From Ottowia sp. (lineage in GTDB: Bacteria; Pseudomonadota; Gammaproteobacteria; Burkholderiales; Burkholderiaceae_C): a DNA stretch of 64,000 bases. The notes below the pieces were generated by a model, which was not told the origin of the DNA, did not search any database, and worked only from the letters and a program-made list of their open reading frames with translations. This document shows, one piece after another, positions 15,464 to 24,734 of the stretch (within the stretch, counting starts at the first letter, position 1; each line of letters opens with the position of its first letter). The translations under genes and the position numbers were made by a program. Location of the stretch: NCBI RefSeq assembly GCF_016703145.1, contig NZ_JADJCO010000002.1, positions 496,001 through 560,000 of the forward strand, read 5' to 3'.

Positions 15464-17332
15464 CTATTTGGCGTCGTCCTGCTTGAGCGCCTCGCTCAGG
15501 GCCTTGGCGGGGTCGTCGCTGCCCCAGCCGCCCGCTTCCGGTTCGGACGCCGGGGCGCCCTCGGCCGGGGCGCCGCCCTCGTCGCCGGGCTGGGCTTGTT
15601 CGCCGCCCCAGGCGCTGTCGCTGCCCCAGCCTTGCTCCGATGCGCCGGCGGCGGGCGCGTCGGTGCCGCCATAGCCCTCGGTGTTGCCCAGGCTCTCGCG
15701 CATCTGGGCGCCAACGTCTTCCATGTTGAATTCGATCTTCTTGTCCAGGCTGCCGGTCACCAGGCCCGGGAAGGCGATCAGGACGCCGACCATCGTGAGC
15801 TGCAGGATCAGGAACGGGATGGCGCCCTTGTAGATCTGCATCGTCGTCACCGGCTCCATGACCTTGCCGGTCACGCGGTCGACGTAGGGCTTCTCGGGCG
15901 CGACCGAGCGCAGGAAGAACAGCGCGAAGCCGAACGGCGGGTGCAGGAAGGAGGTCTGCATGTTGACCGCCAGCAGCACGCCGAACCAGATCAGGTCGAT
16001 CCCCAGCTTGTCGGCCACCGGCGCCAGCAGCGGCACCACGATGAAGGACAGCTCGAAATAGTCCAGGAAGAACGCCAGGAAGAAGATCATGAAGTTCACC
16101 AGCACCAGAAAGCCCACCTGGCCGCCGGGCAGGTCCGACAGCAGGTGCTCGACCCACTTCGGGCCGTCGGCGGCCTGGAACACCATGCTGAACACGGTGG
16201 CGCCGATCAGGATGAACATCACGAACGAGGACAGCCTGGTGGTCGAGGCCAGCGCCTGCTTGAGCAGCGACCAGCTCATGCGCCGGCGCAGGGCGGCCAT
16301 GGCGAGCGCGCCCACCGCGCCCATGGCGCCGCCCTCGGTGGGCGTGGCAACGCCCAGGAAGATGGTGCCCAGCACCAGGAAGATCAGCAGCAGCGGCGGT
16401 ATCAGCACGAAGGTCACGCGCTCGGCCAGCCTGGACAGCAGGCCCAGCTTCGCGACGTGGTTGACGGCGGCGATGAGCCACGCCACGAACACGCCGCCGC
16501 ACATGGCGACGACGACCTTCTCGTCGGTGGGCACCGACTCGACCAGGTGGCCTTCCCACCAGGTGTGCGCGTCCGCCATGTGGCGCGCCAGGAAGATGGA
16601 CACCAGGGCCGAAACCACCATGAGCACGGTGAGCGACGCATAGCCGCTGCCGCCGTCGGGTTGGCGGTAGGTGCGGGCCTCGGGCGGCAGCGCCGGCACC
16701 AGCTTCGGCCGGAAGATGGCCAGCAGCACCACCCACAGCACGTACAGGCCGACCAGCATGAAGGCCGGGACGAAGGCGCCCTTGTACATGTCGCCGACGC
16801 TGCGGCCGAGCTGGTCGGCCATGATGATCAGCACCAGCGAGGGCGGGATGATCTGCGCCAGCGTGCCGGAGGCCGCGATCACGCCGCTGGTCAGGCGCCG
16901 GTCGTAGCCGTAGCGCAGCATGATGGGCAGCGAGATCAGGCCCATCGAGATCACCGACGCCGCCACCACGCCGGTGGTGGCCGCCAGCAGCGCGCCGACG
17001 AAGATCACCGCCAGCGCCAGGCCGCCGCGCAGCGGGCCGAACACCTGGCCCACGGTGTCGAGCAGGTCCTCGGCCATGCCGCTGCGCTCCAGGATCAGCC
17101 CCATCAGGGTGAAGAAGGGCACCGCCAGCAGCGTGTCGTTGGCCATGATGCCGATCAGCCGCTGCGGCAGCCAGGCCATGATGGAGGAGGGGAAGATGTC
17201 CAGCTCGATGCCCAGCAGGCCGAAGAAGATGCCGCAGGCACCCAGGCTGAAGGCGACCGGGAAGCCGACGATCAGAAAGCAGATCAGCCCCACGAACATG
17301 ATGGGGGCGTAGTTGGCGGTGATGAATTCCAT
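15464..17332 (-). CDS. TRAP transporter large permease (DctM family) with acidic C-terminal tail
   Basis: The protein is 622 residues, longer than classic DctM (~430) because of an internal insert and tail. Conserved blocks are GFPVAFSLGACGIFFGLLGI, VPFFTLMGLILERSGMAEDL, TGVVAASVISMGLISLP, GVATPTEGGAMGAVGAL and LLAVNMQTSFLHPPFGFALF. The last ~70 residues (from about 553) are a low-complexity, acidic, Gly/Trp-rich tail with GWGS-like repeats and no TM segment. It couples Na+ or H+ flow to solute uptake with DctQ (22 bp upstream) and the binding protein at 14207. Confidence 0.92.
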   Translation of the reverse strand: MEFITANYAPIMFVGLICFLIVGFPVAFSLGACGIFFGLLGIELDIFPSSIMAWLPQRLIGIMANDTLLAVPFFTLMGLILERSGMAEDLLDTVGQVFGPLRGGLALAVIFVGALLAATTGVVAASVISMGLISLPIMLRYGYDRRLTSGVIAASGTLAQIIPPSLVLIIMADQLGRSVGDMYKGAFVPAFMLVGLYVLWVVLLAIFRPKLVPALPPEARTYRQPDGGSGYASLTVLMVVSALVSIFLARHMADAHTWWEGHLVESVPTDEKVVVAMCGGVFVAWLIAAVNHVAKLGLLSRLAERVTFVLIPPLLLIFLVLGTIFLGVATPTEGGAMGAVGALAMAALRRRMSWSLLKQALASTTRLSSFVMFILIGATVFSMVFQAADGPKWVEHLLSDLPGGQVGFLVLVNFMIFFLAFFLDYFELSFIVVPLLAPVADKLGIDLIWFGVLLAVNMQTSFLHPPFGFALFFLRSVAPEKPYVDRVTGKVMEPVTTMQIYKGAIPFLILQLTMVGVLIAFPGLVTGSLDKKIEFNMEDVGAQMRESLGNTEGYGGTDAPAAGASEQGWGSDSAWGGEQAQPGDEGGAPAEGAPASEPEAGGWGSDDPAKALSEALKQDDAK

Positions 17333-17354
17333 GGTGTCCAGGCCTTCGGTTCGG

Positions 17355-17960
17355 TCAGCGGGCCTGCGGGGCGGGGGTGCTGGCGGCTTCCCGGCGAAGC
17401 GCCTCGGCCAGCTCTTCCTCGGCGGTCTTGTCGGTCAGGCGGCCCATCGGGTCCGGCCCCTGGCCTGCCAGGTACGCGATGCGCTTGATCAGCTCCGACC
17501 AGCCCTGCAGCATCAGCAGCACGAACCCGAGCGGCAGCGCCAGCCACACCGGCCAGCGGATCAGGCCGCCAGGGTTGCCCGACATCTCGCCCGACTGGAA
17601 TTTCTCGATCACCATGGGCACGCCCATGTACAGCACCATGATGCACAGCGGGGTCAGAAAGAACGCGAAGCCGATGATGTCGATCCAGACCTGCGTCTTC
17701 TTGGACAGGCGGCTGTTGAGCACGTCGATGCGCACGTGCTCGCGGTGCAGCAGGGTGTAGCCGGCGGCCACCAGGAACGACCAGGCGAACAGGTACCACT
17801 GCACTTCGAGGAAGCCGTTGGAGCTGTAGTTGAAGATCTTGCGCACGACGGCGTTCAATGCGCTGATGACGGTGGCGGCGAAGATCAGCCAGATGACGAA
17901 CTTGCCGACCGTGGCGTTGAGCCAGTCGATGGCCCGTGACAGTTTGAGCAGCGCTTGCAT
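17355..17960 (-). CDS. TRAP transporter small permease (DctQ family)
   Basis: The protein is 201 residues with four predicted TM helices (FVIWLIFAATVISALNAVV; FLEVQWYLFAWSFLVAAGY; IDIIGFAFFLTPLCIMVLY; PVWLALPLGFVLLMLQGWS), and HREHVRIDVL between helices 2 and 3 is the DctQ signature. It forms the membrane complex with DctM, whose gene starts 22 bp downstream. The 227-bp gap upstream (17961-18187) separates it from modC and should hold its promoter; no other gene is visible there. Confidence 0.92.
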   Translation of the reverse strand: MQALLKLSRAIDWLNATVGKFVIWLIFAATVISALNAVVRKIFNYSSNGFLEVQWYLFAWSFLVAAGYTLLHREHVRIDVLNSRLSKKTQVWIDIIGFAFFLTPLCIMVLYMGVPMVIEKFQSGEMSGNPGGLIRWPVWLALPLGFVLLMLQGWSELIKRIAYLAGQGPDPMGRLTDKTAEEELAEALRREAASTPAPQAR

Positions 17961-18187
17961 CGGGATCTCCGTGGTGGTCCTGTCCGGCGCGCGGGTAGCG
18001 CGGTTGGCGCCGTCCCCGCGGGGGACGGTTCGCGATTGTAAATAGGCGCTTCCGCGCGGCGCGAGGGGGGTATCCCGAACGACCTGAGCGCTTGGTGGAA
18101 TGTCGGTTTGGCCGTTCCCTGCCGACGGGCTGCCGCGAGGAAAAAACGTCGCTCCAGGGGCAGCGAACTTCGCGCGGCTGGGGGCGA

Positions 18188-19312
18188 TCAGTCCAGCACC
18201 GCCACGCCCTTGACCTGCGCGAACACGCGCCGACCGGGGGCCAGCGCCAGCGCGCGGGCGGACTTGCGCGTCACGCGCGCCAGCAGCGCGGCACCGCCGG
18301 CGTCCAGCGCCACCAGCACCTGCGCCGGGCCGTCGTCGGCCAGCGACCGCACGGTGGCCGGCAGCACGTTGAGGATGCTGGTGTCCGCCGCGGGGCTGAG
18401 CGCCAGGCTCACGTCGCGCGCCTGCACGCGCAGCCGCAGCGGCTGGCCGGGCGCGCGCACGGGCGTGCCGGGCGCCTGCACGCACTGCAGCACGCCGCCG
18501 GCGAAGCGCACGTGCATCAGGTGGTCGGCGGCGTCGAGGGCGGCGACGGTGCCTTCGATCAGCGTGCCGGCCGCGTCGCCGTGGGCCAGGGCCACGTCCA
18601 GCCGCGCCAGCAGGCCGGCGGTGGGGCCGAGGGCATGCAGGCGGCCGGCCTCCAGCAGCAGCAGGTGGTCGGCCAGGCGCGCCACTTCGTCGAGCGAGTG
18701 CGTGACGTAGAGCATGGGGATGCCCAGCTCGCGCGACAGGCGCTCGAAGTAGGGCAGCAGCTCGGCCTTGCGCGCGGCGTCGAGCGAGGCCAGCGGCTCG
18801 TCCAGCAGCAGCAGGCGCGGGCTGGTGGCCAGCGCCCGGGCGATGGCCACGCGCTGGCGCTCGCCGCCGGACAGGTTCGCCGGCCGGCGAGCCAGCAGGG
18901 GGCCGATGCCCAGCAGCTCGACGGCCTGGGCCAGCGCCACGCGGCGTTCGGCGGCGGGCACGCGCTTGAGGCCGAAGTCCAGGTTGCCCTGCACCGTCAG
19001 GTGATCGAACAGGCTGGCTTCCTGGAACACCAGCCCCAGCGGGCGCCGGTGCGTGGGGCGCCACACGCCCGCGCCGTCGTCGTGCCACGTGTCGCCGTTG
19101 ACCACGACGCGGCCGGGCGCGGGCCGCGTCAGCCCGGCCACGCAGCGCAGCAGCGTGGTCTTGCCGCAACCCGAGGGGCCGAAGACGGCGCTGACGCCCC
19201 GGCCGGGCAGGCACAGGTCGACGTCGAGCGTGAAGGCCGTGCCGTGCCGCACGCGGGCACGCACGGCGATGCCATCGCCGGTTTTTGAATCAAATTGGCA
19301 CGTAGTCGGCAT
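18188..19312 (-). CDS. modC: Molybdate ABC transporter ATP-binding protein
   Basis: The protein is 374 residues. Walker A is GPSGCGKTT (45-53), the signature LSGGERQRVAIARAL, and Walker B LLLLDEPLASLD. The C-terminal ~75 residues form a MOP domain (RVFAQVKGVAVLD), as in ModC. The first ten residues (MPTTCQFDSK) are unlike usual ModC starts and are encoded by a dispersed repeat (19286-19345). The repeat may have supplied the start codon, or the true start may lie a few codons downstream. It is third in the modABC operon. Confidence 0.93.
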   Translation of the reverse strand: MPTTCQFDSKTGDGIAVRARVRHGTAFTLDVDLCLPGRGVSAVFGPSGCGKTTLLRCVAGLTRPAPGRVVVNGDTWHDDGAGVWRPTHRRPLGLVFQEASLFDHLTVQGNLDFGLKRVPAAERRVALAQAVELLGIGPLLARRPANLSGGERQRVAIARALATSPRLLLLDEPLASLDAARKAELLPYFERLSRELGIPMLYVTHSLDEVARLADHLLLLEAGRLHALGPTAGLLARLDVALAHGDAAGTLIEGTVAALDAADHLMHVRFAGGVLQCVQAPGTPVRAPGQPLRLRVQARDVSLALSPAADTSILNVLPATVRSLADDGPAQVLVALDAGGAALLARVTRKSARALALAPGRRVFAQVKGVAVLD

Positions 19313-19345
19313 GGGTGTTGAGCCAGTAGCTATTGATTAGATAGC
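19286..19345 (-). repeat. Dispersed repeat at the modB-modC junction
   Basis: TTTGAATCAAATTGGCACGT, then AGTCGGCATGGGTGTTGAGC and CAGTAGCTATTGATTAGATA, is a diverged family member. It covers the modC start codon region. Confidence 0.55.
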
Positions 19346-19354
19346 GTCCGTCAC

Positions 19355-20029
19355 TCATGGCGACCGCTGGCGCGCCTGCGTCAGGTGCAGCGCCAGCAAC
19401 ACGGTAAAGCTGAACAGCAGCATGCCGCCGGCCAGCCAGTGGGCCTGCGCGTACTCCAGCGCCTCGACGTGGTCGTAGATCTGCACCGACAGCACCCGCG
19501 TGGCGCCGGGGATGTTGCCGCCGATCATCAGCACCACGCCGAACTCGCCCAGCGTGTGCGCGAAGCCCATCACCGCGCCCGTCAGGTAGCCCGGCCGCGC
19601 CAGCGGCAGCGCCACGTGCCAGAAGGCGTCCAGCGGCCCGGCGCGCAGCGTGGCGGCGGCCTCCAGCGGGCGCTGGCCCAGGCTCTCGAAGGCGTTGATG
19701 AGCGGCTGCACGACGAAGGGCAGCGAATAGATGATCGAGCCGATCAGCAGCCCCCAGAAGGTGAAGGCCAGCGTGCCCCAGCCGAGCGCCTGCGTGAGCT
19801 GGCCCAGCGGCCCGTTGGCGCCCAGCGCGACCAGCAGGTAGAAGCCCAGCACCGAGGGCGGCAGCACCAGCGGCAACGACACCAGCGCCCGCGCCGGCGA
19901 GCGCCAGCGCGAGCGCCCGCGCGCGACCCACCAAGCCAGCGGCGTGCCCAGCACCAGCAGGATCAGCGTGGTCAGGACCGACAGTTCGATCGTCAGGCGG
20001 ATGGCGGCCAAGCTGTTGGCGTCGAGCAT
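19355..20029 (-). CDS. modB: Molybdate ABC transporter permease
   Basis: The protein is 224 residues with about five TM helices. LPLVLPPSVLGFYLLVALG and the coupling loop AAATLRAGPLDAFWHVALPL, then GFAHTLGEFGVVLMIGG (EAA-type motif), are characteristic of ModB. It forms the inner-membrane channel with ModC; ModA lies 19 bp upstream. Confidence 0.94.
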   Translation of the reverse strand: MLDANSLAAIRLTIELSVLTTLILLVLGTPLAWWVARGRSRWRSPARALVSLPLVLPPSVLGFYLLVALGANGPLGQLTQALGWGTLAFTFWGLLIGSIIYSLPFVVQPLINAFESLGQRPLEAAATLRAGPLDAFWHVALPLARPGYLTGAVMGFAHTLGEFGVVLMIGGNIPGATRVLSVQIYDHVEALEYAQAHWLAGGMLLFSFTVLLALHLTQARQRSP

Positions 20030-20048
20030 GGAGAACGTGATCGGGCGC

Positions 20049-20807
20049 CTATTTCACGGCGTAGCCGTAGCTGCGGATGAGGTCCTTGGTGCCGGGGGTG
20101 CGCAGCAAATCCATCCAGGCCTTGGCGGCGGGGTTGTGGGCCGAGCGCTTGAGCTGCACGGCATCCTGCACGATCGCCTCGTGGTACCGGGCCGGCACGG
20201 TCCAGGCCGAGCCGCCCTTGAGCTTGCCGCCCTCGAGCACCTGCGACAGCGCGACGAAGCCCAGTTCGGCGTTGCCGGTGGCGATGAAGTTGTAGGTCTG
20301 GCCGATGCTCTCGCCCGTCACCAGCTTGGGCTGCAGCGCGGCCGTCAGGCCCAGCTTTTCCATCGTCTGAACGGCGGCGGCGCCATAGGGGGCCAGCTTG
20401 GGGTTGGCGATGGCGAGCTTGTTGAAGCCGCCGCCCTTGAGCACGGCGCCCTGGTCGTCGACGAAGCCGGCCTTGGCCGACCACAGCACCAGTTGGCCGG
20501 TGGCGTAGGTGAAGCGCGTGCCGGGCACGGTGTCGCCCTCCTGCTCCAGCTTGAGGGGCCGCTCGTCGTCGGCCGCCAGGAACACGTCGAAGGGCGCGCC
20601 GTTCTTGATCTGGGTGTAGAAGGCGCCGGTGGCGCCGAACGACAGCCTGGCCTCGTGGCCGGTGGTCTTGGCCAGCACCTCGGCCAGCGCCTTGGCCGGC
20701 GCGGTGAAGTTGGCCGCGACGGCCACCTGCACGACTTCGGCCCGGGCGGCGCCCGCCAGGGCCAGGGCGGCGCTCAGAACGAGCAGGCGGTGAAGCAGGG
20801 CGGGCAT
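20049..20807 (-). CDS. modA: Molybdate-binding periplasmic protein
   Basis: The protein is 252 residues with a Sec signal (MPALLHRLLVLSAALALAGA, cleavage near ARA). The mature protein begins EVVQVAVAANFTAPAKALAE, with conserved GATGAFYTQIKNGAPFDVFL, AADDERP and PKLAPYGAAA, typical of ModA. It delivers molybdate or tungstate to ModBC. It is the first gene of the operon; a Mo-box-like palindrome lies 35 bp upstream of its start. Confidence 0.94.
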   Translation of the reverse strand: MPALLHRLLVLSAALALAGAARAEVVQVAVAANFTAPAKALAEVLAKTTGHEARLSFGATGAFYTQIKNGAPFDVFLAADDERPLKLEQEGDTVPGTRFTYATGQLVLWSAKAGFVDDQGAVLKGGGFNKLAIANPKLAPYGAAAVQTMEKLGLTAALQPKLVTGESIGQTYNFIATGNAELGFVALSQVLEGGKLKGGSAWTVPARYHEAIVQDAVQLKRSAHNPAAKAWMDLLRTPGTKDLIRSYGYAVK

Positions 20808-20841
20808 GGTCGGGCTCCTTGAATGTCGTGGAGGAATGAAG

Positions 20842-20864
20842 CGCTATTCTAAAAAAGAATAACG
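20842..20864. promoter_or_regulatory. ModE-binding site (Mo-box)
   Basis: CGCTATTC-N7-GAATAACG is an inverted repeat between divergent modA and modE and resembles the ModE consensus (ATCGCTATATA-N-TATATAACGAT half-sites). Its place fits molybdate-dependent repression of modABC and possibly of modE. Confidence 0.7.
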
Positions 20865-20915
20865 AGTGTAGCGTCATTGCGCGAACGGGTCGGCCAGCCG
20901 CGCACAATCGCGGGC

Positions 20916-21674
20916 ATGAGGATGAAGCCCGTGTCCGCCCGATCGCTTGGCTACGCGCCGGCCGACAAGCGCATCGAGCTGCTGCGGCTGGTGGGCGAGC
21001 GCGGCTCCATCTCGCAGGCCGCGCGCGCGGCGGGCGTGAGCTACAAGGCCGCCTGGCAGGCCATCCACACCCTCACCAACCTGGCGGGCGAGCCGCTCGT
21101 CGATGCCAGCGTGGGCGGCGCGGGCGGCGGCGGCGCGCGGCTGACGCCGGCGGGCGAGCGCCTGCTGGAAGCCGCCGGCCAGATGGCCGCGGCGCGCCAG
21201 GGCGTGCTGGCGCGCTTCAACGACGCGCCCGCCAGCGTCGTCGCCGGACCGCGCACCAGCATGCGCAACCACTTGTCCTGCGTGGTCCAGGGCTTGCACA
21301 GCGAAGGCCGGCACGATCCCGTGATGGTGCACCTGGCCTTGCCGGACGGGACGGCGTTTTGCTCGGCCATCACGCGCGAGAGCGCCGAACTGCTGGGGCT
21401 CGAAGCCGGCATGCCCGTGCTGGCGTTGTGCAAGGCCACGGCGGTGGAGGTCTCGGGCCACGCTTCGGCGCAGCCCGCCCAGGGCGGCGCGCGCAACCAC
21501 CTGCCGGGCCGGGTGGCGCGGGTGTCGCGCGGCGCCCAGCGCGACGAGGTGCTGGTCACGGTGGCGCCCGGCTGCCAGTTGGTGGGTTTTGCCGCCAAGC
21601 CCAACCGCCTGCGCGGCGGCAGCCGTGTCGTGCTGGCGGTGGAGGCGTCGGCGGTGGTGCTGGCGCTGGCTTGA
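20916..21674 (+). CDS. modE: Molybdate-responsive transcriptional regulator ModE
   Basis: The protein is about 252 residues. The N-terminal LysR-like winged HTH reads RIELLRLVGERGSISQAARA then GVSYKAAWQAIHTL; the C-terminus has two MOP-like di-oxyanion domains (SCVVQGLHSEG; HLPGRVARVSRGAQRDEVLV). ModE binds molybdate and represses mod transport genes. The ATG at 20916 was chosen; 20922 is equally possible. It is divergent from modA over the Mo-box. Confidence 0.93.
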   Translation: MRMKPVSARSLGYAPADKRIELLRLVGERGSISQAARAAGVSYKAAWQAIHTLTNLAGEPLVDASVGGAGGGGARLTPAGERLLEAAGQMAAARQGVLARFNDAPASVVAGPRTSMRNHLSCVVQGLHSEGRHDPVMVHLALPDGTAFCSAITRESAELLGLEAGMPVLALCKATAVEVSGHASAQPAQGGARNHLPGRVARVSRGAQRDEVLVTVAPGCQLVGFAAKPNRLRGGSRVVLAVEASAVVLALA

Positions 21675-21804
21675 GAAGCCGAAGCCGAGTCCCCAAAGAG
21701 CAAACCGATGACCCGATAGAGCAAGTCGGCATCGTGTCCGATCCGGATACTTGCCGGGGTGGAGGAATCGCCTCCACCTCAACAACGAATCAGGAGACGA
21801 CCCG

Positions 21805-22776
21805 ATGAAACTGCCAGTGCGCGCCGCCGCGGCGCCGATCCGATGTGTCCTCATGAGCGCCACGCTGGGGCTGTCCGGCGCCGCCATGGCCCAGTCCTCC
21901 GTCACGATCTTCGGGGCGGCCGACGCGGGTATTGGCAAGATCGAGTACGGTGACAACCCCGGTGCCAAGAAGACCCAGATGATCGCGGGCAGCCTGATGA
22001 ACCACGCCACCAGCCACGTCGGCCTGCGTGGCGTGGAGGATCTGGGCGGCGGCCTCAAGGTGGGCTTCAACTTCGAGACCAACCTCAGCCTGGAAAACGG
22101 CAACAACCTGACCACCGGCTCCGGCGGCGGGTTCTGGGGCCGCAGCGCGCGGCTGTACGTGGAAGGCGGCTGGGGCCAACTGGAAATGGGCCGCACCTAC
22201 GTGCCCTCGTTCCTGTCGATGATCAGCTGGCAACTGACCGCGGCGGCCAACTATTCGGTGGTGGGCTCGACCTACAACTGGGGTGGCGCCGGGGTGCGCA
22301 CCAACAGCATGATCGGCTACAGGACGCCTCGCTTCGGCGACTTCAGCGCCCATCTGGGCTATGTGCTGAAGCACGACAACGGCGGCGCTTCCCGCTGGGA
22401 TGCCACGCTGAAGTACGCGGCCGGCCCGATCGTGGCCACGCTGGGCGTCAACAAGGTCCAGAACGCCAAGGCCGGCTATTCGCTGGGCGGCCGCTACAGC
22501 TTCGGCGGCTTTGCCGTGGCGGCCTCGTACAACCAGGCGACCCGCGTGAATGCGCGCCGCCGTGGCTTCTCGCTGGGCGGCCAGGCCACGATGGGCGCCG
22601 CCACGCTCACGCTGGACGTGACCCGCGACACCAAGAACGAGTGGGCCGCCAAGAAGTACACCAACGCGCTGCTGGAAGGGCGCTACGCGCTGTCCAAGCG
22701 CACCTTCATCTATGCCGCCATGCTGCGGCTGGACGGCACGAACAACTACGGCCTCGGCGTTCGCCACAACTTCTGA
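21805..22776 (+). CDS. Outer-membrane porin (Burkholderiales general porin family)
   Basis: The protein is 323 residues. A signal peptide ends at AAMAQ, followed by SSVTIFGAADAGIGKIEYG, the usual start of betaproteobacterial trimeric porins. Alternating beta-strand patterns continue to the C-terminal Phe (GLGVRHNF) recognised by the BAM complex. CAGGAGA precedes the start at good spacing. It is the first gene of the forward catabolic module (porin, Bug, TauD, BKACE), so it probably admits the module's substrate. Confidence 0.92.
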   Translation: MKLPVRAAAAPIRCVLMSATLGLSGAAMAQSSVTIFGAADAGIGKIEYGDNPGAKKTQMIAGSLMNHATSHVGLRGVEDLGGGLKVGFNFETNLSLENGNNLTTGSGGGFWGRSARLYVEGGWGQLEMGRTYVPSFLSMISWQLTAAANYSVVGSTYNWGGAGVRTNSMIGYRTPRFGDFSAHLGYVLKHDNGGASRWDATLKYAAGPIVATLGVNKVQNAKAGYSLGGRYSFGGFAVAASYNQATRVNARRRGFSLGGQATMGAATLTLDVTRDTKNEWAAKKYTNALLEGRYALSKRTFIYAAMLRLDGTNNYGLGVRHNF

Positions 22777-22796
22777 CCCCGTTCCTGGGAGACAAC

Positions 22797-23759
22797 ATGA
22801 TGAGATGGACCACACGCGCCGCCACGGCGGCACTGGGCCTGGCCCTGGCCAGCACCGCCTGGGCCTGGCCCGACAAGCCCATCAAGCTGATCGTTCCCGC
22901 CCCCGCCGGCGGCACCGCGGACATCATCGCGCGCGTCGTCGGGCAGCAACTGTCCGCCGACGTCGGGCAGCCGGTGATCGTGGACAACAAGCCGGGCGCC
23001 GGCGCTTCCATCGGCCTGCAGGCGATGCTGCAGGCGCCGCCCGATGGCTACACGCTGGCGATGGCGCCCAGCAACGTGCTGTCGGAGATTCCGCATGTCA
23101 TCAAGATGCCGTTCGATCCGCTCAAGGACATCCTGCCGGTGGCGTCGCTGGCCCGTTCCGGCGTGGTGCTGGTCACGGCGCCAGGCTATCCCGCGCGTGA
23201 TTTCCAGAGCCTGCTGGCGCACTTGAAGACACGCAAGGGCCAGGGCAGCTACGCCAGCTACAGCCCGGGCACGGTCTCGCACTACGCCGGCCTGATCCTG
23301 AGCGACAAGGCCGGGCTGGACCTGCAGCACGTGGGCTATGCCGGCTCGCCACCCGCGCTGCAGGCCGTGCTGGGCGGGCAGGTGGACTTCATGTTCGACG
23401 GCATGCTGACCTCCGTGCCGCTCATCAAGACCGGCAAGCTGCGCGCCTACGCGTTCTCCGGCAAGGAGCGTTCCCGGCATCTGCCCAACGTTCCCACCAC
23501 GGCCGAGATGGGTTATCCAGACCTCCAGTTCATGGGCTGGGTGGGCCTGATGGGGTCGGCCAAGCTGCCTGCCGACGTGCTGGCCCGCATCCACGCCGTC
23601 GTCCAGAAGGCGGCGCGGGCGCCCGCCGTGCAGCAGAAGCTTTCCGACCTGGGCATGGAGCCCGAGGTGAACGTCGATACCCCGGCGCTCCAGCGGGAAA
23701 CCCGCGAAACGTGGGAGCGCAACGCCGGCATCGTCAAGAAATACGACATCAAGAACTGA
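22797..23759 (+). CDS. Bug/TctC-family periplasmic substrate-binding protein (module 1)
   Basis: The protein is 320 residues with a signal peptide (cleavage near AWAWP). The Bug signature is clear: DKPIKLIVPAPAGGTADIIA, then VIVDNKPGAGASIGLQAM and YSPGTVSHYAGL. Bug proteins bind carboxylates or amides through the P-A-G-G-x-x-D loop; most are orphans lacking TctAB permeases, as here. It is paralogous to the protein at 32894-33868 in the mirrored module. The start lies 20 bp after the porin stop, so they are likely co-transcribed. Confidence 0.92.
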   Translation: MMRWTTRAATAALGLALASTAWAWPDKPIKLIVPAPAGGTADIIARVVGQQLSADVGQPVIVDNKPGAGASIGLQAMLQAPPDGYTLAMAPSNVLSEIPHVIKMPFDPLKDILPVASLARSGVVLVTAPGYPARDFQSLLAHLKTRKGQGSYASYSPGTVSHYAGLILSDKAGLDLQHVGYAGSPPALQAVLGGQVDFMFDGMLTSVPLIKTGKLRAYAFSGKERSRHLPNVPTTAEMGYPDLQFMGWVGLMGSAKLPADVLARIHAVVQKAARAPAVQQKLSDLGMEPEVNVDTPALQRETRETWERNAGIVKKYDIKN

Positions 23760-23788
23760 CCGACCGCCCGGCTTGCAGGAGACGCAAC

Positions 23789-24634
23789 ATGAAGATCAGG
23801 CAGATCACCCCCGCCATCGGCGCCGAGATTTCCGGCATCCACCTGGGCGAAGCGGCGCGAGACGCGGCCCTGTTCGCCCAGGTCAAGGCCGCGCTGCTGC
23901 AGCACCGCGTGCTGTTCTTCCGCGGCCAGGACATCACCCGCGCCGAGCACGTGGCCTTCGCGCGCTGCTTCGGCACGCTGGAGGACCACCCCGTGGTCAG
24001 CGCCGACCCCGACCACCCGGGCCTGGGGCGCATCTACCGCAGCGACAACCCGCACAGCTACGAGAACACCTACCACTGCGACGGCCTGTGGCGCCCCAAC
24101 CCGCCCATGGGCGCGGTGCTGCGCTGCATCGAGTGCCCCGAGGTCGGCGGCGACACCATTTGGGTCAACATGGTGAAGGCCTACGACGAGCTGCCCGAGT
24201 CCATCAAGGCGGAGATCGCCAACCTGCGCGCCAAGGCCAGCATCGAACACAGCTTCGGCGCGGTGATGACGCCCGAGGCGCGCGCCAAGCTGGCGCAGGA
24301 ACACCCGGCGGCGGAACACCCGGTGGTGCGTACCCACCCGGAGACCGGCGAAAAGGTGCTGTTCGTGGGCGCGGGCTTCACCACCCACTTCGTGAACTGG
24401 AGCACGCCCGAGCACGTGCGCCACGGCATCGACAAGTCGCCCGGCGCATCGCTGCTGCTGAACTACCTGGCCAGCCGCGCCAGCATCCCCGAATACCAGG
24501 TGCGCTGGTCGTGGCAGCCGGGCGACATCGTGGTGTGGGACAACCGCAGCACGCAGCACTACGCGTGCAACGACTACTTCCCCGCGCCGCGCAAGATGGA
24601 ACGCGCCGGCATCGTGGGCGATGTTCCGTACTGA
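23789..24634 (+). CDS. TauD/TfdA-family 2-oxoglutarate dioxygenase (module 1)
   Basis: The protein is 281 residues. The Fe(II) facial triad is H96-x-D98 (YHCDGLW) and H257 (TQHYACNDY), and the 2-oxoglutarate-binding Arg lies in RKMERAGIVG. The family hydroxylates a carbon next to a heteroatom, releasing sulfite, phenol or amine. It is about 29 bp after the Bug gene and is followed, across a dispersed repeat, by a BKACE gene. The closest relative in the window is the 35091-35939 protein in module 2, which has the same length and motifs. Confidence 0.9.
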   Translation: MKIRQITPAIGAEISGIHLGEAARDAALFAQVKAALLQHRVLFFRGQDITRAEHVAFARCFGTLEDHPVVSADPDHPGLGRIYRSDNPHSYENTYHCDGLWRPNPPMGAVLRCIECPEVGGDTIWVNMVKAYDELPESIKAEIANLRAKASIEHSFGAVMTPEARAKLAQEHPAAEHPVVRTHPETGEKVLFVGAGFTTHFVNWSTPEHVRHGIDKSPGASLLLNYLASRASIPEYQVRWSWQPGDIVVWDNRSTQHYACNDYFPAPRKMERAGIVGDVPY

Positions 24635-24647
24635 ACAGAATACGTCA

Positions 24648-24712
24648 AAAATATAGCTGCCGGCGCAATATGCATACGGGCTAGAGGCTGATTTCACTTA
24701 AAAATCATAAAC
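24648..24712 (+). repeat. Dispersed repeat in the TauD-BKACE junction of module 1
   Basis: ATATAGCTGCCGGCGCAATA, then TGCATACGGGCTAGAGGCTG and ATTTCACTTAAAAAT, is a good family member. A copy in the same orientation relative to transcription occupies the equivalent junction of module 2 (35026-35090). Confidence 0.65.
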
Positions 24713-24734
24713 CCTTCATCACCGGAGCGCATCG

